Below, in pieces: positions 36,486 to 49,630 of a stretch of 64,000 nucleotides of DNA. Origin of the DNA: Carex sylvatica. Lineage: Eukaryota > Streptophyta > Magnoliopsida > Poales > Cyperaceae. Numbering within the stretch: the first letter of the stretch is position 1; every line of letters starts with the position of its first letter. The translations under genes and the position numbers were made by a program. The notes beneath the pieces were generated by a model. The model saw only the letters and a list, made by a program, of their open reading frames with translations, was not told the origin of the DNA and did not search any database. The stretch lies in contig CAXKVR010000138.1 of the NCBI GenBank assembly GCA_964058845.1, positions 930,001 to 994,000 of the forward strand. Reading direction: 5' to 3'.

Positions 36486-36944
36486 TAGGGCTGCACAAAA
36501 AATTTGTAGTTCGTGATTCGATTCGAAAAAGTTCGTAAAATTTTGATTCAAAATAGTTCAAAATTAATTCAAACCAAATTCAAACTGGACCTGGTTCGTT
36601 CGAAATAGGTTCGCAAACTATTCTAGTTCTAATCTCAAAGTAACGTGAACCGTTGATGACTTATGTTCGTTGATGACTTAAAAGTTAAAACATAAGGCCG
36701 TCCAGTCATAAGTTATAACTCGTAAGTTGTAACCCTCGCTTTCAGTTATAAAACCCTAGACGACTTTCACCTCTCGCTTTCGGCGACTACGATCACTATT
36801 CCTTGTCGTAAAAAAATTTGTAAAAGATTCGAAATTGAGTTCGTAAAAAATTCGATTCAAAATTAATTAAAACCAAATTACTTAGTTCGAAATTAATTCA
36901 AACCAAACTCAAACTGAAGTAAGTTCGATTCGTTTGCAGCCCTA
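36486..36944. mobile_element. Non-autonomous hAT element (TTCG-word type)
   Basis: 459 bp with perfect 10-bp inverted ends TAGGGCTGCA and TGCAGCCCTA. The flanks GACGCATG and GATGCATA match at 6 of 8, a decayed hAT target duplication. Near both ends TTCGATTCG, TTCGTAAAA and AATTCAAACCAAA recur. No protein is encoded. Confidence 0.82.
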
Positions 36945-38366
36945 GATGCATATAATGACAATTAGTAAGCTTTTTTTAATTACAAACTAATATACAATTA
37001 AAAAAAATATATATGTTATAGTGTTTGTCGTAATGTTACTATTAAAGTATTTTTGGGACTAATTGAATGGACATAAACTAAGTCCATATTTACAAAGCAA
37101 AAAGTTAAAAGATAGGCAGTGTACTAATGCATAGATGGAAATACAATTTAAGGTTCTTAAAAATATTATTATAAACTTTTAAAAAAAATAGATTGCAGGT
37201 TTTATAGAAATCAAGCGGCACTGTAGATCATATTATAGATATTATAAGTACATTAATTACTTCGTAATAGCACTAAAAAACTTCAAATATAAAAAAAATA
37301 ATAATAATAATAACAACAACAACTACAACAACCATTTCTTCAACTTATTCCTCATTTTAAACGACGATTAAACAAAAACATATCGCATAACTTTACGATA
37401 TGTACATAAATTTATCAAAAGGTTCCAGAAGTTTGATGCCGACTTCAGTAAGACAGATTTGATATCTTAACGAATACATTATGGCCACTTTTATCCAAAA
37501 ATATAAAAAATCGATCTATACATAAAAAAGATCAACTGCTGAAATTCACGAAGGATACAAAATGTGCGAGAATCAAATATCTCCTAAAAAAAAAAAAATC
37601 TAATTGAGATCCAATCTCAAGTTCCTCTCTTGAGCACTGACTTGCGGGATCCGCAAATCAGGTCCTTGGACTATGACCCGGCTTACCCGGCCTTGGAATA
37701 ATCGCTCAGATCCTCTACGGAAAAAACATTGATATATTTATGGAGCAGATCTCTGAATGAAGTCAAATCGGTTCGATGTATGCTTCAAACATCCGATGCG
37801 CCCCACTTCCCGAACGCAGATGGCCATGGAATTTTACCTTTGTTTAAGAATAATAAACACTAGTCGCACTAGCATATTCAGATATTCTCTGCACGGGTTG
37901 CGGGGTTGGGTTTGATGTAACTGGATGTTACAAGAAATGATGTATCCAATAACGGTACCCGTTCCGTTTGCCACCGACCAACTGCGACTGCCAAGTACGA
38001 AGCAGCTTGTTTTTTTTTGAATCAAAAACAGCTCTCTGTTTCTACCAAAAAAAAAAACAGCAGCTCTGTTGCTCTCATCATGCTGTCAAGTGTCGAGTAT
38101 GAATACTGACACGACAACACAAGACCTGATAATTAACTACTCCACAGACCAATGGAAATCCCCAGTCAAGAGTCAACAACTTAAGCAACCCATTTCTTTT
38201 TAAGTTTTATCTAATCGGGTTCAAATCTGTTTTCCCTTTTCTTAATTATTTCTCGTCAACTCTTCTTTTCTCTCTCAATTCTCAATCTAGAAATTTTAAT
38301 ATACTGTCCCTTCTCGCCATGTGATACCTAGCTTGCGAAAACTGCACCGCACTCAAAGCTCCGGCT
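36945..38366. other. Intergenic and upstream of the TBC gene
   Basis: No gene recognised. The stretch from about 38260 is probably promoter and 5' leader of the TBC-domain gene. No clear TATA box stands out. Confidence 0.4.
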
Positions 38367-41300
38367 ATGGTACAAAATTCCGAGGAGATGAGGGACGAAG
38401 ATGAAAGAGTCTCCTGGCCAGATCATATGAATAGGTGAGCTGGCTTATTTCTCATCTTGCCACGTTACCTTACTAATTGCCTACAGGGCCTTACTTTCTT
38501 CTCTAATTAATGCTGTAAAATTTTACATCTGACCGCTCGATTCTCTAATCGTGGTTCGCGCCGGTTCCTTTGTTTTTTTTAACCCGTGAGATTTATCGGG
38601 GCGTGTGCTTGCTCTGACTTTGGATCCTTCGTTGCTTCAATCTGGGGCTTAAACTATTGTTTTATGGTTCTACTTGGATCTCGGGTTTTGTACTGTCTAG
38701 GGGTTTAGCTTTCAAAAAGGGTGCCATCTCATTTTGTAGCTCAGTACCATGAATGGTTCAGTTCAGACTCCCTTTTCATGCGTTTAGAATTTTCTTACTT
38801 TTCCCAAATGGTCCAAATGGAGGCTGAATCACGGTAAATTTGATATCTTTTAACTTCCTTTTCACTTTTTAATTAGCTACTCGTATTATAGATATCTGAG
38901 AGAATGCTTATTTGAGTTTAATTTTGATCAGAGATGCATACGGCTTTATGGTGCGTCCCCAACACTTGCAAAGCTATAAACAGTATTCAAAGATATACCA
39001 GGTAATTAACATTAATCCTACACTCGTTATCAGTTCTCTTTTACTTCATCAAAGAAATATCCATTTTCCTTTTTTTGTTTTTTTTTTAAGGAAGAGGAGG
39101 AAGAGAGGTCAGACCGATGGAAAGATTTTTTTGAGCGGCTTGCTGATTCTGATGAAACATCAGAAGAGAAAAATGAAAAGAAAGAAGAAAATATTGAAAA
39201 TTTAGAACAAACTTCTGAAAATAACCCTGTTTCAGATGAGATTAAATCCCCAAATGAGCTGTCATGGGACAGTGTCAGTGCAGCTCTTAGTGCAATTGAA
39301 CACATGATGAGCCGCAGAATTAAAAGCGATAAAATTAAGAATGCTAAAGAAGAGTTTGAAGAGGCAAAAAGGGAGGGAACATGTGGTTCTCAGATCTCCT
39401 CTACTGAAGATGAGTCAAAGCCTGGAACTGCAAATGGGGCCCATAATGAAGGGACCGATGAAGATTTTTATGATGTCCCTCTGGGTGGGACAGGTGAGAA
39501 AGGTGAAAATGCTGATTTCAACGGAAAAAGTGGAACCCACAATGAGGCGGCAAAGGATGCTGATTTCTCTTGGCAAGAAGAACTTGAGAGTTTGGTTAGA
39601 GGGGGTGTACCTATGGCTCTCAGAGGAGAGGTGCATCTACTTTTGAAATCTTTAATTTGATCTCTTTTGTTTGGCTCAAATGAGTAGCCAAACGCAACAG
39701 CCTTTTTTGATTGTACATTTCTTGGTTTCGTTGGTAACAGATCTCTTAAATCTGTGTAAAAGACTTCTCACAAAAAAAGATAGAACATATGTTGTTTAGG
39801 TTCTCCATCGATAAATAATTTGGGTATTTTGGAGTGGGTTGTTAGCGTGAATTGGTAATTTTTCTATACACAAATTGCTACAAATATTTATGATTTATGC
39901 TTGCATTCTCAACGAACAATTGTATCTGTACTGTTAAATAGCTTGCAATTCGTTTACAGAAAAGTAAAAAAAAGGAACTACTAATATTATAGCTTATTAT
40001 TTCTTTCTAAGCCTTAAATTAAGGAATATTATTATTTCAGCTATGGCAAGCGTTTGTGGGTGTGAAGGCTAGAAAAAGAAAAGGCTATTATGACAAATTA
40101 GCAGGCCAAGGGCCAAAATCAGCTGTTGATGATGAATCCAAAATCTCATCTTTGGAGGAAAGCAACATAATGAGTGAGAAATGGAGGGGCCAGATTGAGA
40201 AGGTTGGTTCTTTAATCAAATTTCACTGTTTTTAGTATTATGTAAAAACAAACTAGTTTTTCAATGTTGTTCATTTGTATACAGGATTTGCCTAGAACCT
40301 TCCCAGGGCACCCCGCATTAGATAAAGATGGTAGAGACGCTTTAAGACGTTTACTGACAGCTTATGCAAGACATAATCCATCTGTGGGTTATTGCCAGGT
40401 CAGCATTTAGTTGGAAATATTAACTTAATGTTTTCTTTTCTTTTCTGAATTTTCTAATATCTAATACTACCTTTTCTTTTCTTCTTACTTGATGCAATTT
40501 CAGGCTATGAACTTTTTTGGGGGCCTCTTACTGTTGCTCATGCCTGAAGAAAATGCTTTCTGGCAAGTTCAATGTTTGAACATTGCGCATATTACAGTAA
40601 TCTCTAAAGCTTATGCTTTTGCCCATGGACCCCTCTGCACCCGTGAAAATATCAATCATCAAAATGTTTTTGCATTTACTTTCTGTAAGGTTTTGGCCTT
40701 TGGTGGGCAAAGAGTTCATTCGTGTTATAATTAATATCAACCCAAATGTCGTTCTGGGAAAAAAAAGGTGAAATGAACAAAGAAACATCAAATTGAGTAC
40801 TTACAATAATCTTCAAATTCTACCAGGACTTTGGTGGGTATGATTGACGAATATTTTGATGGTTACTATTCCGAAGAAATGATTGAATCTCAGGTACTAA
40901 TCACGACTATACAATTATTATATGTAGCTAAATATTACTACCTCCGTAATCATTATCATTATCAGTTTGTTTTGCTTTTTCTCTATAGGTGGATCAGCTT
41001 GTGCTAGACGAACTTGTATCAGAAAGATTTCCTAAGCTGGGTCTGTATCTTATAGTATGTACATTGTGTACATGTCTGATATTCTCCCTAATAAGCTTAT
41101 ATTTCCTGATCCATATATTCTTAGTTGATGCATATGAATGTTTATTGCAGCAAACCATCTGAATTACCTCGGTGTGGAGATAGCATGGGTTACCGGGCCA
41201 TGGTTCCTTTCAATATTTGTTAACATGCTTCCTTGGGAAAGTGGTCAGGTTTCGTTTCATACTTCTGAAAATTTCCAAATTTGACACAGTGTACCTCTCT

Positions 41301-43947
41301 CATATGGAAAAACATATTACAGTTCTTCGCGTGTGGGATGTGATTCTATTTGAAGGCAATCGTACCATGCTTTTTCGTACCGCTCTTTCTGTGATGGAGC
41401 TATATGGTATCCATTAAAAAAAGCAATTATATAACCCCGTCAAATAGCAATTATATTAGTTGATTGTACATTTAAGCCCCTATTTCTCCATTACAAATGT
41501 AGGTCCTGCAATAGTTACAACAAAGGATGCAGGAGATGCAATAACACTACTCCAGTCTCTAGCCGGTTCCACCTTTGACAGTAGTCAATTAGTACTGACA
41601 GCTTGCATGGGATATCAATTTGTAAATGAAGATAAATTACAAGAACTGCGAGAAAAATATAGGCCAGCTGTATTAGAGGCCATGGAAGAAAGGTTGAGGG
41701 ATCAACATGCTTGGAGTGATTCGAAAACAAAGGGTCTAGCAACTAAGCTTTATAGCTTTAAACAAGATCCTGGCTTGTTAATATCTCCAAGAAAATCGAG
41801 CGAAAGCAATTTGGAGAATAATGGGGATGTAAATGGGCTTTTTGGTAACTCTCCCATTGCCTCTGTGGGTGATTTGAAGGATCAGGTGATCTGGTTAAAA
41901 GCTGAGTTATGTAGGCTGATGGAAGAGAAAAGATCGGCTCTTTTGAGGTTTGTTTTAATTATCATGATCGATAACCTTCATTCTTATGTTATTAGTTGTA
42001 CTTAGAATAAGGATTATTACTACTACTACTATCTTTTTTCTTAAAATAAATTAGAGCTGAAGAGCTGGAAACAGCATTAATGGAGATGGTCAGGCATGAT
42101 AACAGACATTCGTTGGCTGCCCAGGTGTGCTTATATAGCCTTAAACTAATGTGGCTAATGTAGTACATGCATTTATTTTCATTTTGTTAAGCTAATGCCT
42201 AGTAATATTTGCCTCTTTGACAAGGCATTCTTTTCATTTATAAGAATCCTATTTTAAGCATGAAGTCTGACCCATTCATTGTATCAGGCGGAGGAATTGG
42301 AAAAGCAGGTATCTGAATTAAGGCAAGCTTTCACTGACAAGCAACAGCAGGAGCAAGCAATGCTTAAGGTTTTATTTTGACTCTTCTTTTTTTAATACTT
42401 ATAAATTATAATACCAAACTTTTGAAAATTTAATAGAGGAAACGGCAAACCATAACAAATTTTATAGGTATTGATGAGAGTGGAGCAAGAACAGAAGATG
42501 ACAGAGGATGCACGTGTAGCTGCCGAGCGGGATGCAGCTGCTCAGAGACAGGCAGCTCGTGTGCTCCAGGTCTAGTCAAATTAAAACAATCTTTTCCGTG
42601 TTGATTGTGTTATATAGATACAACAATATGAAGAAATATATTTTTAGCCTTCAATTTTTTTATTATTAAATATAAACTTGTTTTGTTGAAATTTAGGAGA
42701 AGTACGAAGAAGCAATGGAGCTGATTGCTAAAATGGAGAAGAGAGCTGTGATGGCGGAGACGATGTTAGAGGCCACTATACAATACCAGTCGGGTCAGGG
42801 TAAGGCCCAGCAGCCTTTTTCTCCAAGGTATTCTTAATTTTTCATTCATTATTCATTTGAATATATTTTTTGTTTTTAAGATTGAATTATTAAAGGTTTA
42901 CAAAAAGATAAATATCATATTACATCTTCCGAGCAAAAAAATAATAAAATGAAAAATTCTGTCTCGATGTTATCAAAAAAGATTCTGTTTTCAGTTGTCG
43001 AACTATTGCAGTTGGTTCACTGAGGTCCATGAACTTCTTTGGGTTTTATTAGACCCCTTGAATTATCCAGCACCTTTTTCAGTTGGTAGTTGATTACTTG
43101 CAGCATGATGCTGATGTGGCACCATGAATGAACCAATATGAGGTGGGTGATGTGGCAAGTCAGGTGATATTTTGAATTTGTGATGCCACGGAATCACCTC
43201 TAAAAATGTGGCAACCAAAATGAAGAAGTTTAAGGGCCTACCTGAACCCAGTGCAATAGTTTGGGGGTCAAAAATAGACTTTCATAATTTAAATACCCCA
43301 TTGGGATAATTTTTAGTCCAGGCAAGGAGCCCACCAGGACCACTTTTACCTCTTTAGTTTGTTCATTTTTTTTTTTATATGTTTTTGTACTTCACAACTA
43401 TATTACAATTTTTGAAACTTAAAAGACTTATATGGACAATGGCTGCCATCATGTATACTAGCTAAAGCAGAAATCGCAAATAAATCATATTTGCTGCTAT
43501 GAAACAAAAGGGAAGAGAAGAATCAAACTGGTCCTGGAACCTGAGCGTACATGTAAACATAAAAATATATCTCTGTTGTCCAAGGAATCATAGACTTACT
43601 ACAGGTTTTCAATGTTTTCATTAGTGCTTTGCATACCGATCAAAACGTGCGTACCAGTCAAGACTCGTCATCTGAAGGTTCTGGTAAGAAAGGAGGGTTG
43701 CTTTCTAGACCATTTGGATTCGGTTGGAATGACAAGAACAAGGTAGGTAACTTCTCAGAGAGAGTTTTTCTTACCTTTTTTTTTCAAGTACCTTTTGTTC
43801 CAAATTTTGGGTAATTACTAACTGGAACTAGTTGAATTTCAGGGAAAGGCTAGTACTACTGATGCAAGTGAACTTAATGCTTCAACTTCTATAAACCAAG
43901 TAGATATTGTAGGGGACAAAAATGGTGGTTCATCTTTTAAAAATTAG
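38367..43947 (+). CDS. TBC-domain Rab GTPase-activating protein, 17 exons
   Basis: Predicted to speed GTP hydrolysis by Rab GTPases on endomembranes. Exons: 38367-38434, 38932-39001, 39091-39630, 40041-40202, 40285-40398, 40504-40562, 40827-40893, 40989-41040, 41151-41243, 41323-41406, 41503-41947, 42055-42124, 42288-42368, 42468-42569, 42697-42827, 43625-43742, 43843-43947. The 2361-nt join gives 786 aa. The TBC domain runs about 213-440: [14 protein letters not shown], the arginine finger in DLPRT (R284), the glutamine finger in GYCQ (Q318), then [20 protein letters not shown] and [20 protein letters not shown]. An acidic low-complexity stretch precedes it. Residues about 560-700 are heptad-rich coiled coil. 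The tail is Ser/Gly-rich. Intron 6 has a GC donor. The specific Rab partner cannot be read from sequence. Confidence 0.95.
40561..40568 (+). other. GC-AG splice donor in TBC intron 6
   Basis: Exon 6 must end TTCTG to keep the F-W-T-L-V reading. The next bases are GCAAGT, a strong non-canonical GC donor. The acceptor CCAG ends at 40826. Confidence 0.85.
43001..43262. mobile_element. MITE in TBC intron 15
   Basis: The left end AACTATTGCAGTTGGTTCAC and the right end, which reads AACTATTGCACTGGGTTCAG on the other strand, form imperfect inverted repeats of about 40 bp. Internal words GATGTGGCA recur. No target duplication was pinned down. Confidence 0.6.
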
Positions 43948-44354
43948 TTTTGTCAATATTTTGGTGGCTGAGAGAATATTTTTGTGGCTTGTGTATATAC
44001 AAACATGCATCAAGTTGATATATGTTTTGTTGATCTATGTTCTTTGACTTGATGAGAAAACCCGCTTTCATTTATGCCATTCATTTAGGATTAATAATAA
44101 AAACAAATTAGAATTTTCATTTAATCGGTTGTTTACTTGTTTGAATAATTAAATATATCATTTGTATTGAATTCTGGATAACATGATTACACTTAATTTC
44201 AACTGGAAATGGTCATGGGGTGTTTTTTCTTTTTTCATGCAATGAAAACATCTCGGAACTAATCGAGTTTTGACAAGGAAAAAATGGCTATAACTTTTGT
44301 ATATGGACATCGTTTTATTTTGTAGAAGTTTTGTATATGGACATTATGAACATC
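43948..44354. other. 3' flank of the TBC gene
   Basis: Presumed 3' untranslated region and short spacer, ending at the target duplication ACATC (44350-44354) of the solo LTR. Confidence 0.5.
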
Positions 44355-45726
44355 TGTAACATTCTGTTATGTCTCGAAAAATTAAATCATTGTTAATTAT
44401 GATTACAAGATTTTTCATAATATAATTACTTCGTAACGTATTCTGTTTATAAAAAAAAAAAATGTTTCTAAACCAATATAATTATTAATAAAAAAAAAAG
44501 GAATAAGATAGTAGAGTTGTTATTTTTCTTGGATTCCTTAATCATGGACTTGGTTGTATTATTTTCCATATATTGTAGATTAAACTTTGAATTGCATAAT
44601 GATCCATATTAACTTCCAGGTCAATGCTATCTCATTAAACTAAAATACTGAGTTAAAATTATTTAGATTATCCTTTGAAAGAAGCTAATAAATTAAATTC
44701 TACAATAGATTTAATTTTTGTTGAATACAAAATTAAGATTATATATTTTTTTTCTGGTGGCACGAGAGAAGTAACATATTCTAATTATTTTGTTTCTTTC
44801 ATCTAGTAATTGAAGGGATTAATTGCTGTCATCTAAATATGACACTGCATTTAAAGCAAGAATCATTTAGGCATATGAAACAATTGATTTATTATCATTA
44901 TGCACAAGATTCGAAATTCTATTTTTGTTTGGACATTCCTTGATCCCATACAGATAAGCTATTTTCTAATCTTTAATTTTGCATTAACATTTGGTAACAT
45001 TCTGTACAGTTGAATTTGAAAAATTAATTTCATTTCCATGTTGACATAATTACCATTTTTATAGAGCCGTCAAAGACATATATTTTGAATACTAGGTAAA
45101 GCTCATTTCTACATATCTCTCTTTAAAATAAAATAAAAGACCAAGTTATGACAGCCACTTCAAACGAGGGCCACAGCCCACCGAAGCCCCGGTAACCACC
45201 ACAACTCCGTGCGCACATCCCATAACCGCGGTGCGCTGTCCTTTCGTACATATCCAAAGTCGTTGCCTCTACTCTAACCTACAGCCGTCATGTTTTTTTT
45301 CATGTGCATTGCAAACTTACCAAGTAACTCAAGATCGCTAATTATATTCAAACGTTTTAAATTAGAGTAGTGATCCTACTTCAAATAATAAATACAAATC
45401 ATAGTTTGAATTGTGAAAATCAGTAAAATTGTGTCTTTATTCTAATATTTTGGTCAAAACCTGCAATGGTTGAATAAACTATTTTAACTGCATAAAATTA
45501 AGTTGAGTCATTAATTTCTATGTGTGTGTGTGTATATATATATAATAATAATTTAGTGAGTGGATAATATAGTAGATTAATTTTATCGTAATGTGACTTA
45601 TTATTTAAACATGTGTATTTGTGTTAATATGCATATGCTTTGAAGTACTTACTTTTAATATTCAAATTATTATGATACCTTTTAAATTATAAATGTGTTA
45701 TAAATTGAGTAAAGTATGCTCTTAAG

Positions 45727-46270
45727 TAGAGGAGTGCTCCCGGGTTCGGGCGGACCGGGCGTACCCGGGGTCGGGTACGGGTTTGGGTCGGGTACGGGTA
45801 AGTCGGGTATACGGGTATCTCGGGTCGGGTATACTCGGGTATATTTTTCAAAATCCGTACCCGACCCGAGTTATACCCGTGCCCGTGGTACCCGGCACGG
45901 GTAGGGCGGTCCGGGTCGGGTACTCGTTTTTTTTTTTTTTTTTTTCTGTTTTTTTAGGCGGCAAATTCGAAATTTCAAAAAAATTTGAATTTTTTTGAAT
46001 TTTTTTGAATTTTTTTGAATTTTTTAACGGGTTCGGGGTCAGGTCCGGGTCGGGTACGGGTCCGGGTCGGGTCGGTCGGGTCGGGTCGGGTCGGGTCGGG
46101 CGTAAATCGGACCGGGTTTGCTCGGGTTTTGAACCAAATAACCGTACCCTACCCGTTTTTTACCCGTACCCGTGTACCCGTTTACCCGGGCTCGGGCACG
46201 AGTAACCCGGGTACCGGGCACGGACGGGTACGGGTCGGGTCCGCCCCCATCGGGTATTTGCAATCCTCTA
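45727..46270. mobile_element. Non-autonomous hAT element built of CGGGTCGGGTA words, nested in the solo LTR
   Basis: 544 bp with ends TAGAGGAGTGC and its partner GCAATCCTCTA. It is flanked by a perfect 8-bp target duplication CTCTTAAG (45719-45726 and 46271-46278). The body is dominated by CGGGTCGGGTA and its complement, with a GGGTC tandem run near 46060-46100 and a central GAATTTTTTT repeat. The open frames across it are Gly/Arg- or Pro/Arg-rich products of the repeats. Confidence 0.95.
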
Positions 46271-47157
46271 CTCTTAAGTATAATGAATGACATGATACAT
46301 ACATACATATATATATATATATTTAGTATTGAGAGTGCATAACTGTTTACTTGTTTATTTTTGGATTTATGTACTTGTGTTTAATTTATTCTCTCTCTTT
46401 CTTTTCTACTATATATATTTAGATCCATATATAAAGTTTCGGCAACAACACAAGAATAACAAACTTTATATTTTCCTATTACAAATTTTGTGGATTAATA
46501 ATTAAGTTGTAACAAATATAAGTTAGAGAATTCTTTCTATAATTTATAATAAATTAAAAGATTATTTTTATATATAATTAGTACTGATTAATGCATTCTT
46601 TTCTGGATTTATTACTACCAATAATGATTAAAGTTTTTGGAAATAGAATTATGGATGAAATATGCTCTAATTAAAGTTTAAGTGTTAGGATTAATAACAT
46701 GTGAATATAGTAATAAATTGTATTAAGGAATTTTAAGAATTGAGAACACGTGAATTAAAACATTATTAATTAGAGGTATGTTTATTACTTAGGTTTGATT
46801 TTTGAAGAATTAAGAGACTTGAGAAACGATCAAGGATTTGCTAAACTAACAGGTGCGAGTTTTCTAAACTTTATAAAACTATTTTACTTTTCTATTGTCA
46901 TTCAACTGTTTATTATTATTGCATTAGTTGGATTTATGCATGTTATTTTCGAACCATTTGTATGACTTGACTAGACATAAATAATTTGCATAAAATGATA
47001 GGATTCATATATTGACCAATAGACTTGCATGAATAGGATGTGTTGAGGATGGCATGAACTGTGTGATTGAATAAATATATTTTTGAGAATAAACGAATAT
47101 GGTAATTGAATATTGGGATGTATACATTGGGTTTAGTATTCGACTGGACCTCTCGTT

Positions 47158-47256
47158 AACGTGACTGTAGGTGAAAGCAATCCTGTTACAAATGTAATTG
47201 TAGGCTGACGCGGTCCCTTTACGGACGTGATCGTAGGCGGAAGCGGTCCTATCACG
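47158..47256. repeat. Three tandem 33-bp repeats in the solo LTR
   Basis: Three units share an ACGTGACTGTAGGTGAAAGC core followed by a GTCCTGTTAC-like end, diverged from one another. Such blocks are common in chromovirus LTRs. The minus-strand open frame here is an artefact of the repeat. Confidence 0.8.
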
Positions 47257-47811
47257 CCAATACCTAGCGGCATATGAATTCACCGTCTAGTGAGGCAAAC
47301 GAACAAGATTAACATATTCTTCTTTAAATAAATGAAAGTAGTAAGTAATGATAGGATGTGCATTACATTAGGATAAACATATGCATTTTATTTATGTATT
47401 TTCATATTTGTGAATATAAGTAAAGGTTTTATAAGCTCTGGGCTGGAACTAAATCTCGTACTGAGAGAAGGTTCGATCTCTCATCCGTTCCACTTTTATG
47501 TGGGTTCCAGGTAATGAAGAGAAATGATTTGAGCAAGAACAAGAGTGAGACTAAGCAGGAAGATTTATGATGGATAAATTGCCACATGTTGTTTAGTTTT
47601 ATTTTCATGATTTAATATGATTCAATAATTGATACATTGAGCAGGCATGACAGTACTTGTGTTACTAGCTATGTCCGCTATGATCATTTGTTAAACTCGT
47701 TTGATTATAAAATAAATGTGACTTTATTTATATTATTATTAATAATGTATGTGATGTGAATATGCTTTATGTAGAAATACGTAGCGGATTGTCTTGGGAT
47801 GTGACAACATC

Positions 47812-49630
47812 CGAATTACAACTTTATGAAACATCTGAACTTTTGAAAAAAAAAAATTATGCTCCAGATTGCAAACTTTTAAGGCTCAAATTTCAGGATT
47901 TAACTACGAGTTTTTTTTTTCCTTCTATACGGAAGTGAAAGTAAAATTAGACAGAATCTCTAGTTAAACTTTATACTTTGCTGGATGATAACATCAGGAC
48001 TAATAAATAAAATATAGGTAATATTATAGGTAATAATTTGCGTGGAAACATTTTTCCTAACAACCCTTCGCCGATATCAAACATATAGCAAAATTTTGCC
48101 TTGTTATCTACGGACAAAAAAGAAGTCGCAAGTGAAGAATTGCTTCCGTGACATACACGCGACATCTAAACATAAGAAATATTCTAAGAATTTTGAAAGG
48201 CCCGCAACCATCTAAACGCGGGGTTTTTTTTTTTGTCCTTAAAAAATAAAGCTTTCTCGGCCATCCAATCCACGTTGAACCGTTCAGATTTTCCTAAATT
48301 ATGCGGTATGATATTTAATCGAACCATCCAACACCACACATCAACATAAAAGTATGATTTAATAAACAAGAAAGGGGAGGTAGCACAATTAGTTAGGAAA
48401 TGTCATAGAGTTGTTGTATCTAAAAATTAAGAGTTTTTAAGAGTTCGATTCTCTCTCACAACTTCATAGAAAAAATAATCATACTGTGAAACAAAATTAT
48501 AAAAGGTAGAGTAAATCTGTTGCTTCACATTTAAGGTGTCAAATAAAATAGAAAATAAAAGAGACAAAATTAAATTATGGCAAATTAAATTAAATCATCT
48601 TTAGACGGATTAATTTACCCCATTGTTATTTCACATATAAGATTAACTATGATATAGATTTATTTTTTAATTTGTCTTAGGCAAATTAATTCAAGAATAA
48701 AGTTCCCCCGCTTATATCTCCAAATGTCTCTCAACTAGTTCATTCAATAAAATTATTAAGAGATATCTACAGTGCATTAAAGTAATTTTAACTGTAGTGC
48801 AACAAAATTAAAATGAAATCTCAATCGTTAATTTTATCTATGAGTTTTCTTCAAATTGACAGTGCTGTGACACTTCCTAGTAGATGTATTCTCTGTTGTC
48901 TTTTTTCAATCCTTGCATCACCTTCGCCTCAGAGGCTTTCTTTAATTATGCCAGTATCCCAATTTTTTCTGCTTTTTCAAAGATACCATTAGGGTGATGT
49001 ACTGGAAAGCTTAAAATTTGTAGAGAAATTAAGCAATTCCTAAATCCTATCAATTTTAAATTTACAGATATGCTAGATTTTCTTGATATTAATGGATAAA
49101 TGGAAGAAAGATTAGATCATGATGATATTTTTCTTACCGTTTACTGAGAAGTGAGAAGCGCCAAAAGTAAATTATGCAAGATTACTAATATGTACCCTCA
49201 GTATAAGTATCAGAACCTTCATCATTGAATTATGTGTTATTGCTGTACCGAAACCTCAGATTAAATTATGCAAGATTGCTTTTCATATGGACAATGTGCA
49301 TGTTCTTATCAGTTATCAGTCCCTTCAGCATAAGCATCAGAACTTTCTGTAATGGATTTCGTGGTTTGAGTTGCACATACTTGTTAGAGAGCTTATTAGA
49401 GAAATCAGTTACTAGGACTTTACCTTTTAATCTATTTCCATACTTGAAGGCAATAATTAAATTGTTAATTATAAAATAGTTAATGCTGTGCTGTGCTTCT
49501 CTAAAACATTATTAAAATAAATTCTGTTTGCAAGTTTCCATCCTTACTTTTTTGAATTATTACACAACTAAATTATATTCTTGGTTCCAATGTTACATCC
49601 CAAGATGGTTTACTGACTATATGTCAATAG
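47812..49630. other. Intergenic AT-rich DNA
   Basis: No gene recognised apart from a possible SINE near 48.4 kb. Confidence 0.45.
48373..48460 (+). repeat. Possible tRNA-derived SINE head
   Basis: GGTAGCACAATTAGTTAGG resembles a tRNA A box, and GAGTTCGATTC about 50 bp later a B box. The cloverleaf is not intact, so it is not called a tRNA gene. Confidence 0.4.

Larger units (their letters stand above)
44355..47806 (+). mobile_element. Solo LTR of a Ty3/gypsy element, 3452 bp
   Basis: It starts TGTAACATTCTGTTATGTCT and ends GTCTTGGGATGTGACA, with TG...CA ends. It is flanked by a perfect 5-bp duplication ACATC (44350-44354 and 47807-47811). No internal coding region is present, so LTR-LTR recombination removed the rest. 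The end resembles that of the gypsy LTR at 57.8 kb (GGGGTGTGACA), suggesting related chromovirus families. A hAT element is nested in it, so 2908 bp is LTR proper. Confidence 0.9.

Noticed and set aside
45716..46308. Several overlapping Gly/Arg- or Pro/Arg-rich open frames
   Set aside because: They exist in both strands because the CGGGTCGGGTA word has no stop codons. They lie wholly within a hAT element with clear ends.
47005..47283. 92-codon minus frame with repeated peptide
   Set aside because: The repetition is the 33-bp tandem repeat of the solo LTR.
48373..48460. Functional tRNA gene
   Set aside because: Box-like motifs are present but no cloverleaf can be folded.
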